Shown here in pieces: positions 11,526 to 22,754 of a stretch of DNA of 64,000 nt. A model generated the notes under the pieces. It had not been told where the DNA came from. It saw nothing but the letters and a program-made list of their open reading frames with translations, and did no database searches. Source of the stretch: Bisporella sp. PMI_857 (lineage: Eukaryota; Ascomycota; Leotiomycetes; Helotiales; Helotiaceae); the NCBI GenBank assembly GCA_021307315.1, contig JAJSPD010000011.1, positions 248,001 to 312,000 of the forward strand, given 5' to 3'. Positions within the stretch are counted from its first letter, which is position 1; every line of letters begins with the position of its first letter. A program made the translations under genes and the position numbers.

Positions 11526-11879
11526 TTACCACCAAGCTTGTGTTTGTTGACGCAGCTTTTCTTGACGTTCTTGTTCTTGACGTTCAAGTTCTTGATATTG
11601 AAGTTGCTGAAGCTGGTGGTTCTCTTTTCGAAGCTGGCAGTTCTTTTGTTGAAGCTGGCGATTCTTTTCTTGAAGCTGGTAAGTCTGCTGTTGGCTGCCC
11701 TGTAGTTCTTTTTGAAGTTCCTGAATTTGAACTTTATACGCGGCTAATACTTGAGCTTCTTGCGCAGCTAGTTCTTGATCTTTGGCTTTCTGGGTTTCGA
11801 CTTTCTGCTTTTTCCTGCGCTCCTGAGAAGGGTGCTTGTACGAATAGCAACCTTCTTTGCCACAAATCCAACAACTCAT
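11526..11879 (-). pseudogene. copia gag-like zinc-knuckle and coiled-coil frame
   Basis: 117 codons start MSCWICGKEGCYSYKHPSQE. This matches the CxxCxxxxCxxxxH knuckle typical of fungal Ty1/copia gag. It is followed by a long Gln/Glu-rich coiled coil (QELQKELQ, QQKNCQL, QELERQEQERQ). No pol domains follow, so it is an isolated gag remnant or a captured knuckle fused to a coiled coil. Confidence 0.5.
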
Positions 11880-12330
11880 CCTGTATGTATATTGATTTTC
11901 GGAAAAAGAGTATTTGTCGAAGGTTCGTAGAAAGAAAAAGAGGGTTGTGAACGTAAATGTAGTTGCAGAGTCGTAGTGGTCTGCAAAAGGTTGTAAATAT
12001 GATTTGCGAAGTCGCAGCGGTCCACAAGAAGTTGTGAAGCGCACAGAAGTGTGGCGGATCTGTGAAGTAGTGATTTGCGTCGTTGAACGTTATAGAACGC
12101 GGTATGAATGTTGTTAAAAAGAGGGTGGTATTGAAAAAGGGTCAACTGAGGTCTGCGAAGATGTAGGGAGCGTTGTAAAGAGTGAAGATCCCGAGAATCG
12201 AGGTTGTAAAGTGCGCAGAGGTATGACGAGTCTGCGAAGTAGTAGTTTGATGGTTTTCGAGTTGTAGGTGTAAGGTCCTTGCGACGCGATTATTCGAATA
12301 TCAGAGACTATATTTATCAATCCGCAGACT
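11880..12330. other. degenerate direct repeats around the gag remnant
   Basis: Loosely repeated words such as GTCGCAGCGGTCCAC, TCTGCGAAGTAG and TTGTAAAGTGCGCAGAGG recur every 60-110 nt. No gene is seen. Confidence 0.45.
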
Positions 12331-12495
12331 AGATATCTGGCTCCAATGCAAATAATGATAATAGCAAGTTCGGCTCCTACAAAAGTGATAGATTTGCAAG
12401 TGAATGCTCTATCGCCTAAGTACCGGAACTCCCTCTTCTCTTCGACAGAGGCATCAGCCTTGCTAATCTGTAGAGTAGAAACCTCTACTGATCAG

Positions 12496-12681
12496 TGTCG
12501 GAATACCTACCACGTAGCAAAAGGCATAGTAGCTGTGACTACGCTCTCGCTGGTGTGGTTCTGGTATTCGCTGATTCATTGTTCTAAGCTACGGCCTATT
12601 TCCAGGTAGATATATGGGTGGTAGAAGACCCACAATCCCCGCAATATGGAACGCGTGAAGCTATGTACATGCATTCCAACA
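12496..12681 (+). mobile_element. LTR of the TGTYGGAAT family, copy 2
   Basis: 186 bp from TGTCGGAATACC to GCATTCCAACA, with inverted termini as in LTRs. It shares ACGTAGCAAAAGGCATAG with 10811 and a fragment at 47291. The flanks ATCAG and CTTAG agree only in part. Confidence 0.65.
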
Positions 12682-12750
12682 CTTAGATAACTCTATTTTC
12701 CACCGTAATCAAGCCTTCTTCGACTTCTGATCTTGACTCTGTATACCACT

Positions 12751-12915
12751 ATGCCTCCAAGCAATACGCGTGATAATGAGACTCGTGTGCAAGCCTTTAT
12801 CGTAATCACTAAAGGCGTCCCCCATCTTCAAATCAGTCAGAAGGGGGGATACCATAAGAGCACCATCTCAAAGATCAAGAAGAAGGCGGATGGACTGAAC
12901 ACCTGTAGCATATAA
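12751..12915 (+). pseudogene. Tc1-like transposase N-terminal HTH fragment
   Basis: The frame MPPSNTRDNETRVQAFIVIT...GGYHKSTISKIKKKA has the shape of a Tc1/pogo-type helix-turn-helix start (STISKI as recognition helix) and ends after about 54 residues. The repeat shared with 8384-8450 follows at once. Confidence 0.45.
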
Positions 12916-13023
12916 GAGAACGCATTGTAGTAGTAGCAACAATCAGACACAATTTACCACATTCTACTTACCAGCAACCACATATCAAATACGCGGCATT
13001 GCTACAAGTGGAGTGGTACCTCA

Positions 13024-13410
13024 ATAACTGAAATACCACAATTTTGTCTTGGCCAAAAAAACAGTGGTAATTACGTCAGAAGCACGCAAAATGATGGTAT
13101 ACTAGACTTACGGCTTTATATCACTTGTGTGACTAGTATACCATCATTTTGCGTGCTTCTGACTTAATTACCACTTGTTGGAACGCATGTAACTAGTCAC
13201 GTGAAGAGTTGTGGGTCCCTTTCGGGCCCTACAACCTTTTCGCGACACGTAGCTTAGAATCAATCAAGACTTATCCAACAACCTCAACAAGCATTACGCA
13301 TGAACACATGCGTACGTGCCCTCAGGTTAAAGTATAGGCAATATCTATGACCCGGGCATTCCGACACCACTGTTTTTTTGGCCAAGACAAAATTGTGGTA
13401 TTTCAGTTAT
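13024..13410. mobile_element. palindromic MITE with about 82-bp arms, split by an LTR
   Basis: The left arm (13024-13105) is repeated in reverse with one mismatch by the right arm, made of 13133-13175 plus 13372-13410. The loop is about 27 nt. The ends ACTGAAATACC...GGTATTTCAGT are bounded by TA, as in Tc1/mariner elements. The right arm is interrupted at CCACT by the LTR 13176-13366, whose 5-bp duplication restores the palindrome exactly. Confidence 0.85.
13176..13366 (+). mobile_element. solo LTR inside the palindromic MITE
   Basis: 191 bp from TGTTGGAACGC to GCATTCCGACA. The perfect target duplication CCACT lies at 13171-13175 and 13367-13371. The termini match the TGTYGGAAT family at 12496. 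Confidence 0.85.
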
Positions 13411-13710
13411 ATTGCAACAGAAAGTATGGTAATCTAGGGTTTTGGGCAAAAAAGTATGGTAGTCTAGTCATTTGCCGAAAAACATAACTTATAAGATCTA
13501 CAAAGAATGTCTCAACAGCCTCTGTGCTCAATTAAGCTCGGTGTTTGCACCTGCCTTGGCAGAATCACGAGATACTCTGCAAGCTGACGACGGTGAGGCC
13601 GTGCTCGATTCTGAGCCAGAAGTTAAAGGAGATGTCTGATCTATTCTCTAGTTACATCAATAGTTGTAAGTTAACAGCAGAGTCGTGAGATAGAAGCCCT
13701 CATTGCTTAT

Positions 13711-14255
13711 CTAATGTTCAGCCGTCTTCCCAGCTTGGGGAGTTTCTGCTTCAAAGACCTCGGTTTTGCTACTCCAGGCCCTGTAAACTCATTTTGGCCT
13801 ACCGTCGACTCAACAGACGCAACTTGCAACGCCTGAAGCCGATCTTCAAGTTACCTACACTGGTTTGAAGAGCGCCCTTGGACGTTTGTGTATCTAGGCA
13901 ATGCTCGATTATACATTGCCTTTGCCATATCTTTCCGGTCGGTTTGTAAGAAGAGGTCTCCAAAGGCGAACAAAGTATTCAACGCCGGTAAATAAGACGA
14001 CGCAAGTTCAAGGCCAAGAGCGTCCTCATAGCCTTGCAGCGCGCGGTCGTACATCACCTCTGCCTCTGCCAGCTTGCCTTGGTCTTTATAGAGGCTGCCT
14101 AGGTTGTTGACCGTTGAGAGTGTTGATACGCGGTCCGGTCCAAGAGCCTTCTCCTTGTCTTCAAACTGAGGTGATCCGAGAGCACTGAAATGGGCAAGGG
14201 AAAGCGGAGCTACTTTGAAGGCGACAAAACGACGCCTGTTCACCTCAGGCCCCAA
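13711..14255 (-). pseudogene. TPR-containing NLR C-terminal remnant
   Basis: The minus strand codes kinesin-light-chain-type TPRs: KALGPDRVSTLSTVNNLGS, YKDQGKLAEAEVMYDRAL, then KDMAKAMYNRAL. A Lys-rich tail follows (KQKLPKLGRRLNI) and ends at 13713-13711. These are the repeats found at the C-terminus of fungal NB-ARC/TPR receptors such as the one at 60.4-63.3 kb. No nucleotide-binding domain is present; LINE sequence begins next to the upstream end. Confidence 0.6.
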
Positions 14256-14283
14256 AGGACTTCATAGAAAATAGCTCAGCCAT

Positions 14284-16138
14284 TACAAGCTCTTCGAGTG
14301 GGAGAAGCAGAAATTGCACCGTTCGAGTCGGCTAAGGTATTAGCGGTGGTGTTTGACATGGAATTAACGCTCAAAGAGCACGCCGCCCGAGCTGCTAAGA
14401 GGGGGTGGACAACTATACAGACCCTAAGTAGATTGAAAGGAATACGTCCGATCACTGCTCGGCAGCTTTATATCGCCAAGGTCACATCTCAGATAGATTA
14501 CGCAGCGGCTGCTTGGTACACCCCCAACTTAGGGAAGGAGATGCCAAATTGGATGTAAAAACTCTTTAATCCAATACAACGCGTATTGCCGAAGCTTATC
14601 ACGAACTGCTTCAAAACCATGTCAGCGGAGGTTGAGGCAGCGGAGGTAGGTATACTACCCACCGCATTGCGGCTCGTTCGGCGGATCTCCAAGTTTTGGG
14701 TAGACTCTCATACGCTTCCTAAGTCAAACCCAATATGGGAATACCTCGACAAAGCCAAAATCATGCGGATTAAGACAAGATCAATGCATAGGGCTCCCGC
14801 GATGCTTATGAGGATGCATGTTCCTTGCTTGGTACAGGATATGGAGACTATCGAGGCTTTCACGATCGCTCCATGGCAAAACTGGCTAAGTGAGATTATC
14901 CGCATCGTACCAGACCGAGATAGTGCTGCGTGGGAATGTTCGAACGCAAGGGAGGCATAACTCCAGGTCTCTACAGACGCCTCTATGAGAAATAGTAAAG
15001 TCGGGTGCGGCTTAGCAGTGGTAACTAAAGGGGCGCTCAAGTAGAGGCAGCCCTCACGGTAAGCAACGACGAAACAATGAACGCATACATGGCAGAGCTT
15101 AGAGCCATCACAGAGGCAGCAGAATAGGCAGCGGGGTTACTTGGTGTAGTACTGGGAGGAGCTTGCGGAATTACCATTTACTCCGACAATATGTCTGCGC
15201 TTCAGGCGATCTCTAACCCTAGACACCAGAGTGGCCAGCGCTTGATCAAACGAACGGTTACGGCTATCGAGGTAGCCTTTGCAAACGCCAGATGCATCCA
15301 GCTTGCTTGGGTACCAAGCCATGCAGGAGTTCCTGGTATTGAGGCGGCGGATAGGCTGGCCGCTGGGTGTACAAAGGAGCAAAGTGTAGTAAGGATGCCA
15401 AGTTGGGCGAAAGGTACGTTCAGGCCTGTCGCAACGGGGAAGCTCAAGTCAGCCTGGGAAGTGTCTTCCTTACAGAGGAGATGGAAATCGGGAACACGAT
15501 TGAGGGAGATGGACTCTGCCCTTCCCGGGAAGCATGTCAGGCTTCTTTACGATAATTTAACAAGACCAGAGGCGCAAGTGTTGTTTCAGCTCCCGACGGG
15601 ACATTCCAAGCTGCGAGAATTCCTGTTGAGAATCGGAGCGGTAGATAGCGACCAATGTGAATGCGGGCAAGGTAAAGAAGATACTCGGCATTTTGTGCTT
15701 CATTGCCAACTGCACCAACACCTGCAAGCAGACATGATAAGGGCTGGTGGCAAGAGGTATGGAGATCTATCCTACATGTTAGGCGGGCGGTCAACTCTCC
15801 AGAGGCCTGACGAATCCAATCCGGACGGACCTTCAGAACAGTGGGCACCTGATATCTCTGTAGTTATGTCTGTAATCCGGTTTGCATTGAAGACAGGTTG
15901 ATTGGGTGCGCGATCCTCGTCGATGACACTTGCGCAGAACTCCCAACGGTTTGGGCTTTAAAGGGGTGCAATCAAGACACTCCAGAAGATGTTGTGGCTG
16001 CAGGATGATTCGCGGACCCAAGCCGGACAGGTTTCACATGATTGGTGTAGACTAGCTATTAGTGGGGCTACATATGGCGAGCGGCCTGCGCAGCCAATGG
16101 GAATAAATCAAATCAAATCAGATCAAATCAATCAAACA
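14284..16138 (+). mobile_element. 5'-truncated, decayed non-LTR retrotransposon (LINE, Tad/I-like)
   Basis: It opens with the reverse-transcriptase C-terminal block (ESAKVLAVVFDMELTLKEHA, RPITARQLYIAKVT). An RNase H domain follows with all acidic positions visible: STDASM, AELRAI, IYSDNMSALQA, and WVPSHAGVPG with AADRLA. A CxCx-type zinc motif (CECGQGKEDTRHFVLHC) closes it. Stops at 14556 and 14958, TAG at about 15126 and a frameshift near 15040 disable it. The AAATCAAATCA tail at 16105-16137 is typical of the 3' ends of Tad-like LINEs. Confidence 0.85.
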
Positions 16139-16596
16139 ATCGGGCTAGGTGAATTGGCCTAGCTGATAGAACTAGTTTCAATTCCGCATAAATGCTCCAG
16201 GAGGCAATCTTCCAGCTGTAAAGAAAGCGAGCTGGCAACAAGTAGTTCTATGCCCCAGCATACCCTTTACTTTAATGTACAAATATAAGGTTAGCATGGA
16301 TCGGCGTTTGGAGAGGAGGGGAACCAATGTATCAAGAAGTGGAGCAAGATTTAGGTCTGCCTATATAGTGCATCGCGGATGCCTTCACGAAGAACCAGCC
16401 GCCGGGACCACAATGTATCGATGTATCTCCATTAGAAGCTTGGAAGAGTCGGATACTGAGATGGACAATCGGCGTCTCGCAGGTTTCAACCTCAAATCTT
16501 TCCAATCAACCCCTAATTCGTGCTTCTTCTACCATTTTTGGGTATCTCCAATTATTTTCGAACAGGAAGCTCACACTCCAATCGTATGATCTAGAA
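16139..16596. other. spacer after the LINE tail
   Basis: No supported gene. A 104-codon frame at 16275-16589 has no recognisable features and overlaps the likely 3' UTR of the minus-strand gene. Confidence 0.4.
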
Positions 16597-16956
16597 TCAT
16601 TGCACAGCATCAGCGAGTTGTTGAGGCTCAAACCAAGCGACAGTTTCTGTGGTGTAGATTTGGACGTGATGCTAGCAAGGCATCAATCAGACCCCGATCA
16701 TGACGGACAAGTATATTGCACTCACAGTTCGCTTGTAATGGCCAAGACTTCGGGCATGTGATTGCATCTCAATGTCCTCAAATTGTCCATAGCGAGCGGA
16801 CGAAGACATTTGCGACAAAACTGAATCGTGACAAGGATCTGATTGATTGTTGGAGGTGCCATAGCGGCGATGCAGCCATCGAAGTAAGTAAATGGAACTG
16901 GGAAACAGCATGATGACGACAGCTAGCAACCCGAAGATGGCCTCGAGGGTGATCAT
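16597..16956 (-). CDS. small single-pass membrane protein, about 101 aa
   Basis: Two exons, 16956-16726 and 16671-16597, with a 54-nt GTGAGT...CTAG intron in phase 0. The N-terminus is one hydrophobic segment (LEAIFGLLAVVIMLFPSSIYLL) followed by RWLHRRYG, which suggests an inner-face basic anchor. A polar middle and the end TETVAWFEPQQLADAVQ follow. No family is recognised. It is divergent from the Clr5-ankyrin gene with 495 bp between the starts, so the two may share a promoter region. Confidence 0.55.
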
Positions 16957-17451
16957 CGTTGCAGGCCTGAGAAATGAATTTCAAAATCAGATTGAGTGAG
17001 TATCGTACCTGACGTAGCAGACTGATTCGACTCCCTGCACCAATTCAAAACGATGGGCGATCCGAGACGACCATTTATGTGCCTAGGTATTCAGATTCTG
17101 TGTTCACAATTCCACCGACCGCCTCCGCTGGACAGAATCCGGTAGCTGGAATCTGTATTGACTCCTCGCAGATATTGGACGAGCATCAATCCAGAATCTG
17201 TGCAAAAAAATGAGGACCTCGTGTGATTGGCTGACTTCGCGACAGGCTTGCGCCTCAAACAGCCAGATTCTGGACATTTCAGCTTGGCGTGCAGCTGCAC
17301 TGCCATGCCGCCTCATACATAACCAAGCCGCGTGTCCTGAACACCACAAGGCCGATCACTTCTTTTCAGATGCCTCCCATGTCTATGTACAAATGGTGAA
17401 ATTTGACTGCTTGACTAACTGACGCTTGTCAATGAGAATAGAATATTCACC
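16957..17451. promoter_or_regulatory. bidirectional intergenic region with repeated CAGATTCTG words
   Basis: It lies between two divergent start codons. The near-palindromic word CAGATTCTG/CAGAATCTG or a one-base variant recurs near 17093, 17134, 17190 and 17265. These may be regulator sites; this is an inference from spacing and recurrence only. Confidence 0.35.
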
Positions 17452-20400
17452 ATGACTACCAGAATGAAGGACTATAGCGCATGGTATGAACACAAGGACT
17501 TCATTCACAAGCTCTATGTTCTCGAGAAGAAATCTCAGGGGGAAGTACTTAATGTTATCACAAAGCCTCCGTATAGTCTTGAAGCAACGTAAGTCATTGG
17601 TTAATTTTGAACGCCAATAAACATAGATTGACGTCACGTAGTCCAGCGCAATTCGAACGCATTCTTGCAGAAGAGCTTAAAATAACGAAAAACCTCAAGG
17701 GTGGAGACTGGGTTGCGATAGAATACCATACTCAGAAGCGTAAACGACAAGGTTTGGACACGATTGTATACATTAATGATGAGCCTCAGAACGCCAAGAA
17801 GCTGGCGAAACAGGCCAACCGCTACCGTAATCGTGTGCCTGAGAATGGTGGTAAGTTCTTCCAAGAAATTCATTGGCAGGGCGATCTCCAAATCCAGTAC
17901 TGATATCTATCCAGCCAGAAGCCCGCTCTTGCCAAGTGGAGTTTTGTTGCAGACACCACCTCTGAGTCCCGCCGCCATTCATGGAACCGAAGCCGCTGTG
18001 AATGCTCATGTAGTTGGCCAAAATGTGATGACGACAATCGATAGTGGAGTGCTTTTTATGGATACGACATTCACAGATATTACTTTTGGTCTGGAGAATC
18101 TAGAAGAGTGTCTTCCTCTGGCCGACACGGTGACAAATGGCATGTTGGACAGAATGACTTTCTCTCCACTACAGTTGGATACCAGTTTGGCGGACTGGGA
18201 TAACAATGTGGTGATTGACGGCATGACTGATATTCCGGGCTCTCTGACCGTTATCGATCGCTACGTCAATCTCTTGAGTCCTTCTCCGTGGTTCACCTTT
18301 GTCGACTGGCTACTTCCAAAGCTGGAACGCTCGTGGATCCCACGAACGACCAGTACAGATGGTGGAAAGAATGCTCATCACAAAGAGGACGAAGGGCTAT
18401 CCGTGGTCTTGAAGACCATGGGCCTGGCTAAAAGTCATCAAAAAGGCTCGAAGCACGGAGCAGACTTCATATCAAGCGTCATACCAGAGCGGTTTAGTGG
18501 CGAGGTCGAAAACAAAATCGCAACGTTCAATGACCCCACACAGGCAAAAATTCAGGCCGCTGAGGTGATTTTGTCGTTACTCGCCAACAACCACAAGTCG
18601 GTCTCAGGAGGACAGCAGGCTGAAGAACTACGCAAATGGTTCATGGAGATACCAATCACGATTCTCGAGCTCGTCATTCATAAGCAGGATCCTACAGCAA
18701 CGGCCGTGACTAGCCGGCTCCTAGAATGGTCTATTACTCAGGATTATCTCGATGTCTTTCAAAGACTATGCGCCGCCAAGCTCAATGAAAGCTATCTGAC
18801 CGGAACCCGGGGAGGTCGTCTTCTCGTCAAAGCTTTGGAGCGTCTCTCGGGAGGCAATGATCTGGTCTTAGAGCTTTTGAAACACAAACCCAGATTGGAC
18901 TCCAGAGACGCGGAGCGGAATACACCTCTTCATTTGGCTGCCCGTCGTCGCGGCCCGGATGTTCTCGAAATTCTCGTAAAGCAAGGTGCTGATATGTCTA
19001 CCAAAAACGACAACTGGCATACCCCACTCCAGGCAGCAGTATTAGCGGAAAACCAGGAGAATGTAGGTTGGCTTCTCACTAATGGTGTGCCGCTCGACCA
19101 GCTGGAACAAGCATTGAGTCGGATGACTAATGTACCAACATTTGAACTGTGTAACTGTCTGTGGAATAAATATCCTAATGCCTCGAAGACATTAACTAAA
19201 TTCATCCTCATTTACGCGGCTGTGAGGGGTGCCGAAGATTTCGCAGACAAAGTGGAAGAAGTCTCAACACACTTTGAAGACAACACTACGATCCTGGAAG
19301 AAGCTTTCTGCTTAGCCATGCAAATGCTTCACGGTTATGAGACTTCCGACGAAGTTCACAGCTATTTTTACGAACTGAACAGCAGCGATTTTGGTGAAGC
19401 TGATGATGAGGGCCCAGTATGGGCGGAAGGCGATGTGATTCAAGTCTTCCTTGACTACGGTGTTGATTCAAATGTTCCCACAGTAACAGACGGCGACAAG
19501 CCACTGGCATTAGCGATAAGAACATGGACTGCAGAGGAGGTTCACGCTCTACTTGAACACGGCGCCCAAATTAACCAAAAGCTGTTGAGAATTCCGTTAA
19601 TTGCACGGTTCAACGCAACCAGACGCTACGACGTGGTGAAGTATCTATTCCTTACCAGGAAGCTTGACATCGACTATAATAGACGATTGAGCAATGGAAA
19701 TTACCCGCTCCAAGAGGTCTGCTCAATGCACAACGGATCTGATGGGTTCGCCCTCGTCAGGTCATTCATCAAAAAAGGTGCTAAGATCAACAGCCGACTT
19801 GGCGAACAGGATCGATTTACTGCGCTTCACTATGCCGTCCAGCATGCTCAAGTCAACACGGTCCGTTATCTGCTACGGAAAGGAGCGAGGACCAGACAAT
19901 GGGTCCGAACTCCGGGCAAATCTCTATTCGAAGTCTGTGTCGGGGAATGTCCATCTGGATGTCACTGGAATAGGGATCAAGAGATCTCCGCACGAGTCAA
20001 GATTTTCAAATTGCTCAAGGAAGTGGGAGCCGAGGCAGACGGCATTACCCTGAGCAGCGACTTTTCCTCCACAAACGTCCTGGCTGACGTGATGAAAACG
20101 TGGCCAGGCACGGAACTACAAGAGATGCTATCGAGGGAGGATACCGGGACTTCTGGAAGGGCAGTCTTGCCTGAGTTCGATGGCGGCAAGTGGCACAATC
20201 GTGGACCTTTCACGCCTCTTCAGATGGCAGTTAAGAGGCATGAGATGACAACTGTCAAGCTGTTGCTTGCTCAAGGTGCAAGTATCAACGCGTCAGCAGG
20301 GTCCAAGAATGGTGGGACCGCGTTACAACTAGCATGCGCTCGAAAGAGCGAGGACGGATCTGTGCTTGAGATGGTCTTGTATCTTCTCGAGAACGGTGCT

Positions 20401-20961
20401 GATGTTAATGGACGCGCGGCAGCCGACAGTGGCATGACGGCTTTGCAGAGGGCATGTGCTCGAAATCCTTTGGACTTTGACCTGATTCAATTGCTCCTCA
20501 AGCATGGAGCAGACGTGAATGGAGACCCAGCCAAAACATTTGGAAGGACAGCGCTTCAACTTGCCTGTAGCAGGGACGAAATCGATATGGCGCTTGTGAG
20601 AATGCTGGTGGAGCAGGAGGCCGATATCAACGCCGCCGCTGCCCCTACGAAAGGCATCACAGCCCTACAAGGCGCTGTAGTCAACGGGAACATAGACTTG
20701 GTAGCTTACCTGCTTGAGAAAGGAGCACAGGTAGATCTTGCGGGTGCTGAAAATGAAGGAAGAACTGCCATTGAAGCTGCTGCAGAACATGGCAGGTTGG
20801 TTATTGCCGGGATGCTGCTGAACGCGAGCAAAGTACTCGGCATTAGCCTGAACCTGTTAAGAGCGGTCCAAATGGCGACTGAGGAAGGGCATTATGGTGT
20901 AGTGAAGCTTTTCGAGGATCATTTGCGCGAGACGCAGCGCCGCTTCAGTCTCGAATTGTGA
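17452..20961 (+). CDS. Clr5-domain ankyrin-repeat protein, about 1130 aa
   Basis: Exons 17452-17588, 17642-17850 and 17915-20961 join in phase over introns with GTAAGT donors. Residues 1 to about 110 form a Clr5 domain (YSAWYEHKDFIHKLYVLEKK...SPAQFERILAEEL, NLKGGDW), a fungal N-terminal module thought to bind nucleic acid. A long unassigned middle follows (about 140-440). Then come roughly eleven ankyrin repeats to the end (NTPLHLAARR, TPLQAAVLAENQENV, TALHYAVQHAQVNTV, TALQLACARKSEDGS, TALQRACARNPLDFD, TALQLACSRDEIDMA). Clr5-ankyrin proteins often lie among fungal NLR/HET clusters. No break was found, and this is one of the few intact long genes in the left half. Confidence 0.85.
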
Positions 20962-21216
20962 TGGCTGCTCCTAAGAAGCGTAGATAGATGTTACAACCTT
21001 ACTGCCTGAGGCGGCCTAACCGCCGCGGGATTGTATACTCGTTGTAGTGTTATTGGCTAAGGAATTCCCTCAGGGGAATATCGTCCCGCAGGGAAGCTGT
21101 TGACTTTGTAATCACCGAAAAACACGATTAAATGGGCAAGAGACTTGATTCTAAAGGTGCAACTGTTATTTAAATACTAGTGAAATGACCGTGATTAGAA
21201 TAAGCAACTATATAGG
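20962..21216. other. 3' flank of the ankyrin gene up to the copia insertion
   Basis: Probable 3' UTR followed by sequence starting TGTTACAACCTTAC, which could itself be an older repeat. The copia target duplication GGTGT lies at 21217-21221. Confidence 0.4.
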
Positions 21217-21221
21217 GGTGT

Positions 21222-21456
21222 TGTTGCGTTGTGTACGTGAATTCAATAGAGCGTAGCAGAGAGTGTATTGTAGCTCGTAGAGCTGTAGGTCAATACAGGT
21301 AAAAAGGTTGAATTGAGTTCTAAGTACAAAGAGAAACTATCGCGTAATATAAAGCTTCCCGCACGTGATGACTAGTCGCTTAGAGCACACCGCCAAGAGG
21401 CGGTGAGCTCAACCGAGCTTCGCCTTGGCAATTCAGGGGCGCTGCTTTACATAATA
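21222..21456 (-). repeat. 3' LTR of the large copia element
   Basis: 235 bp beginning TGTTGCGTTGTGTACG on the plus strand and ending CTTTACATAATA. It is nearly identical to the interrupted right LTR, which differs by a few substitutions such as GAGCGTAGC against AAGCGTAGC. Confidence 0.85.
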
Positions 21457-21959
21457 CACCCCCTAAGTGAGGTTATTCCTAAATAAGTTCACTTGTTTAC
21501 CAGCCTCGGCTTCTCGTTGTTGCCTATCACGGATACGCGCGTATTCGAGCCTAGAAGCAACTTTTTCAACGCTCTAAGTAAACAAATAAATACCTTACGC
21601 GTTGCTAGCTCTAAACAACTCTTCAGCCATTATTACCATCAACAACAATAACCGCAACTATAACTAAAAAGCGTAGTGCTTTTTATCTCGCTGTAAGTGG
21701 TGTTTATATCTTGTCGTTCTTTGCTCGTTAAGCGTTTATCGTTTAAGTCGCATGCTTTTCGAGTTCACTTTGCAAATTTACCCCGCTCAAAAGTCTAAGT
21801 GCTAATTGCATGTGTAGCGCCAAAAAGTAAAGAAAGCTGCAAAAAAGGCAGCAAAGAAAGCTGTTCGTCGCGCTGCCGCTGCCGCTTTTCCGAGCACTAC
21901 TGTCTCCGGCCTTCTGCTTCCAGAGCATGGCTCCGCCCCCGGCTCCGCTCCCGCTTCCC

Positions 21960-22165
21960 TCGCCTCCTCTCCTTTCTACGTCTTTTCTTTTTTTTCTTTT
22001 TCTATCTTTCTTTCTTTTCTTTTTGCCTTTTTTTCGGAGAAAAAAAAGAATGACGACAACGACGATAATAACGAGCCGTTGGTCCCGCTTCTCCGCCGCT
22101 TCCGCGCTCCTCGCTTTCCTTTTGCCCGCCCGGTTGAAAAAGAAGAAAAAGAAAAAGAAAAAAAC
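21960..22165. repeat. polypyrimidine and GAAAAA low-complexity tracts
   Basis: CTTTTTCTTTT-type runs at 21985-22030 and GAAAAAGAAG-type runs at 22135-22165 flank a GC-rich patch. They give artificial long open frames rich in Lys or Phe, which are not genes. Confidence 0.7.
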
Positions 22166-22424
22166 GCGGGTCGCCGTGTGGACCCCTGCTTTGGTTGCGT
22201 TCGCAGCGCCTTGGCAAATAAGTCTACCGGCGCCTGCTATAATAAAGCAGGTAAAGCTGGTAGTCGTTGTGTCCGGTGTTTTGCGAAGCACTCGTGTGTT
22301 GCAGTTCCGGCTGCTTTTTTTTTTGTCGCCCGCCGCCTTTCTGCGGCTTTGGAGGCCACTCCGGTAGTCAAGTCCGTAGGTTTTGCTGCTTTATAAGCAT
22401 TGCAATTGTAGTAGCAAAGCTAAC

Positions 22425-22754
22425 TGTAACAGTCAGCCGAAGGGTTTTCAGCTGTAGGACTTTCAGGGCTGCAAGCGGCACGCTCCGCCCATGGCCAGCC
22501 ACGGGCTTACAGCTCCAGCAGCCACAGGCTTCCAGCTACAACAGCTCCAGCAGCCACAGGCTCACAGCTACAGCACAGTGAAAGATATAAGGAACAGCTA
22601 GAACATTCTGAACAAAGCAAGCTTGAGTTTTTCCTTCCATGTTAGACTTACAAGCATACTTCTAATATCAATTCATCACTATTGCAACGACATCGCTAGT
22701 CACATATTTTATCTGTTATATTGCAATCCCTCCTGCTGCCCTCTATTTGTTACA
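22425..22754 (-). mobile_element. solo LTR, family B, copy 2
   Basis: 330 bp, TGTAACAG at left and TTTGTTACA at right. The perfect target duplication CTAAC lies at 22420-22424 and 22755-22759. The sequence is the reverse of the copies at 6482 and 56080 (GCAATCCCTCCTGCTGC block). It is nested in the copia body. Confidence 0.9.

Noticed and set aside
21743..22291. 182-codon minus-strand open frame in the copia 3' region
   Set aside because: It is dominated by poly-Phe, Lys/Arg and Gly/Ser runs from simple-sequence tracts, with no domain.
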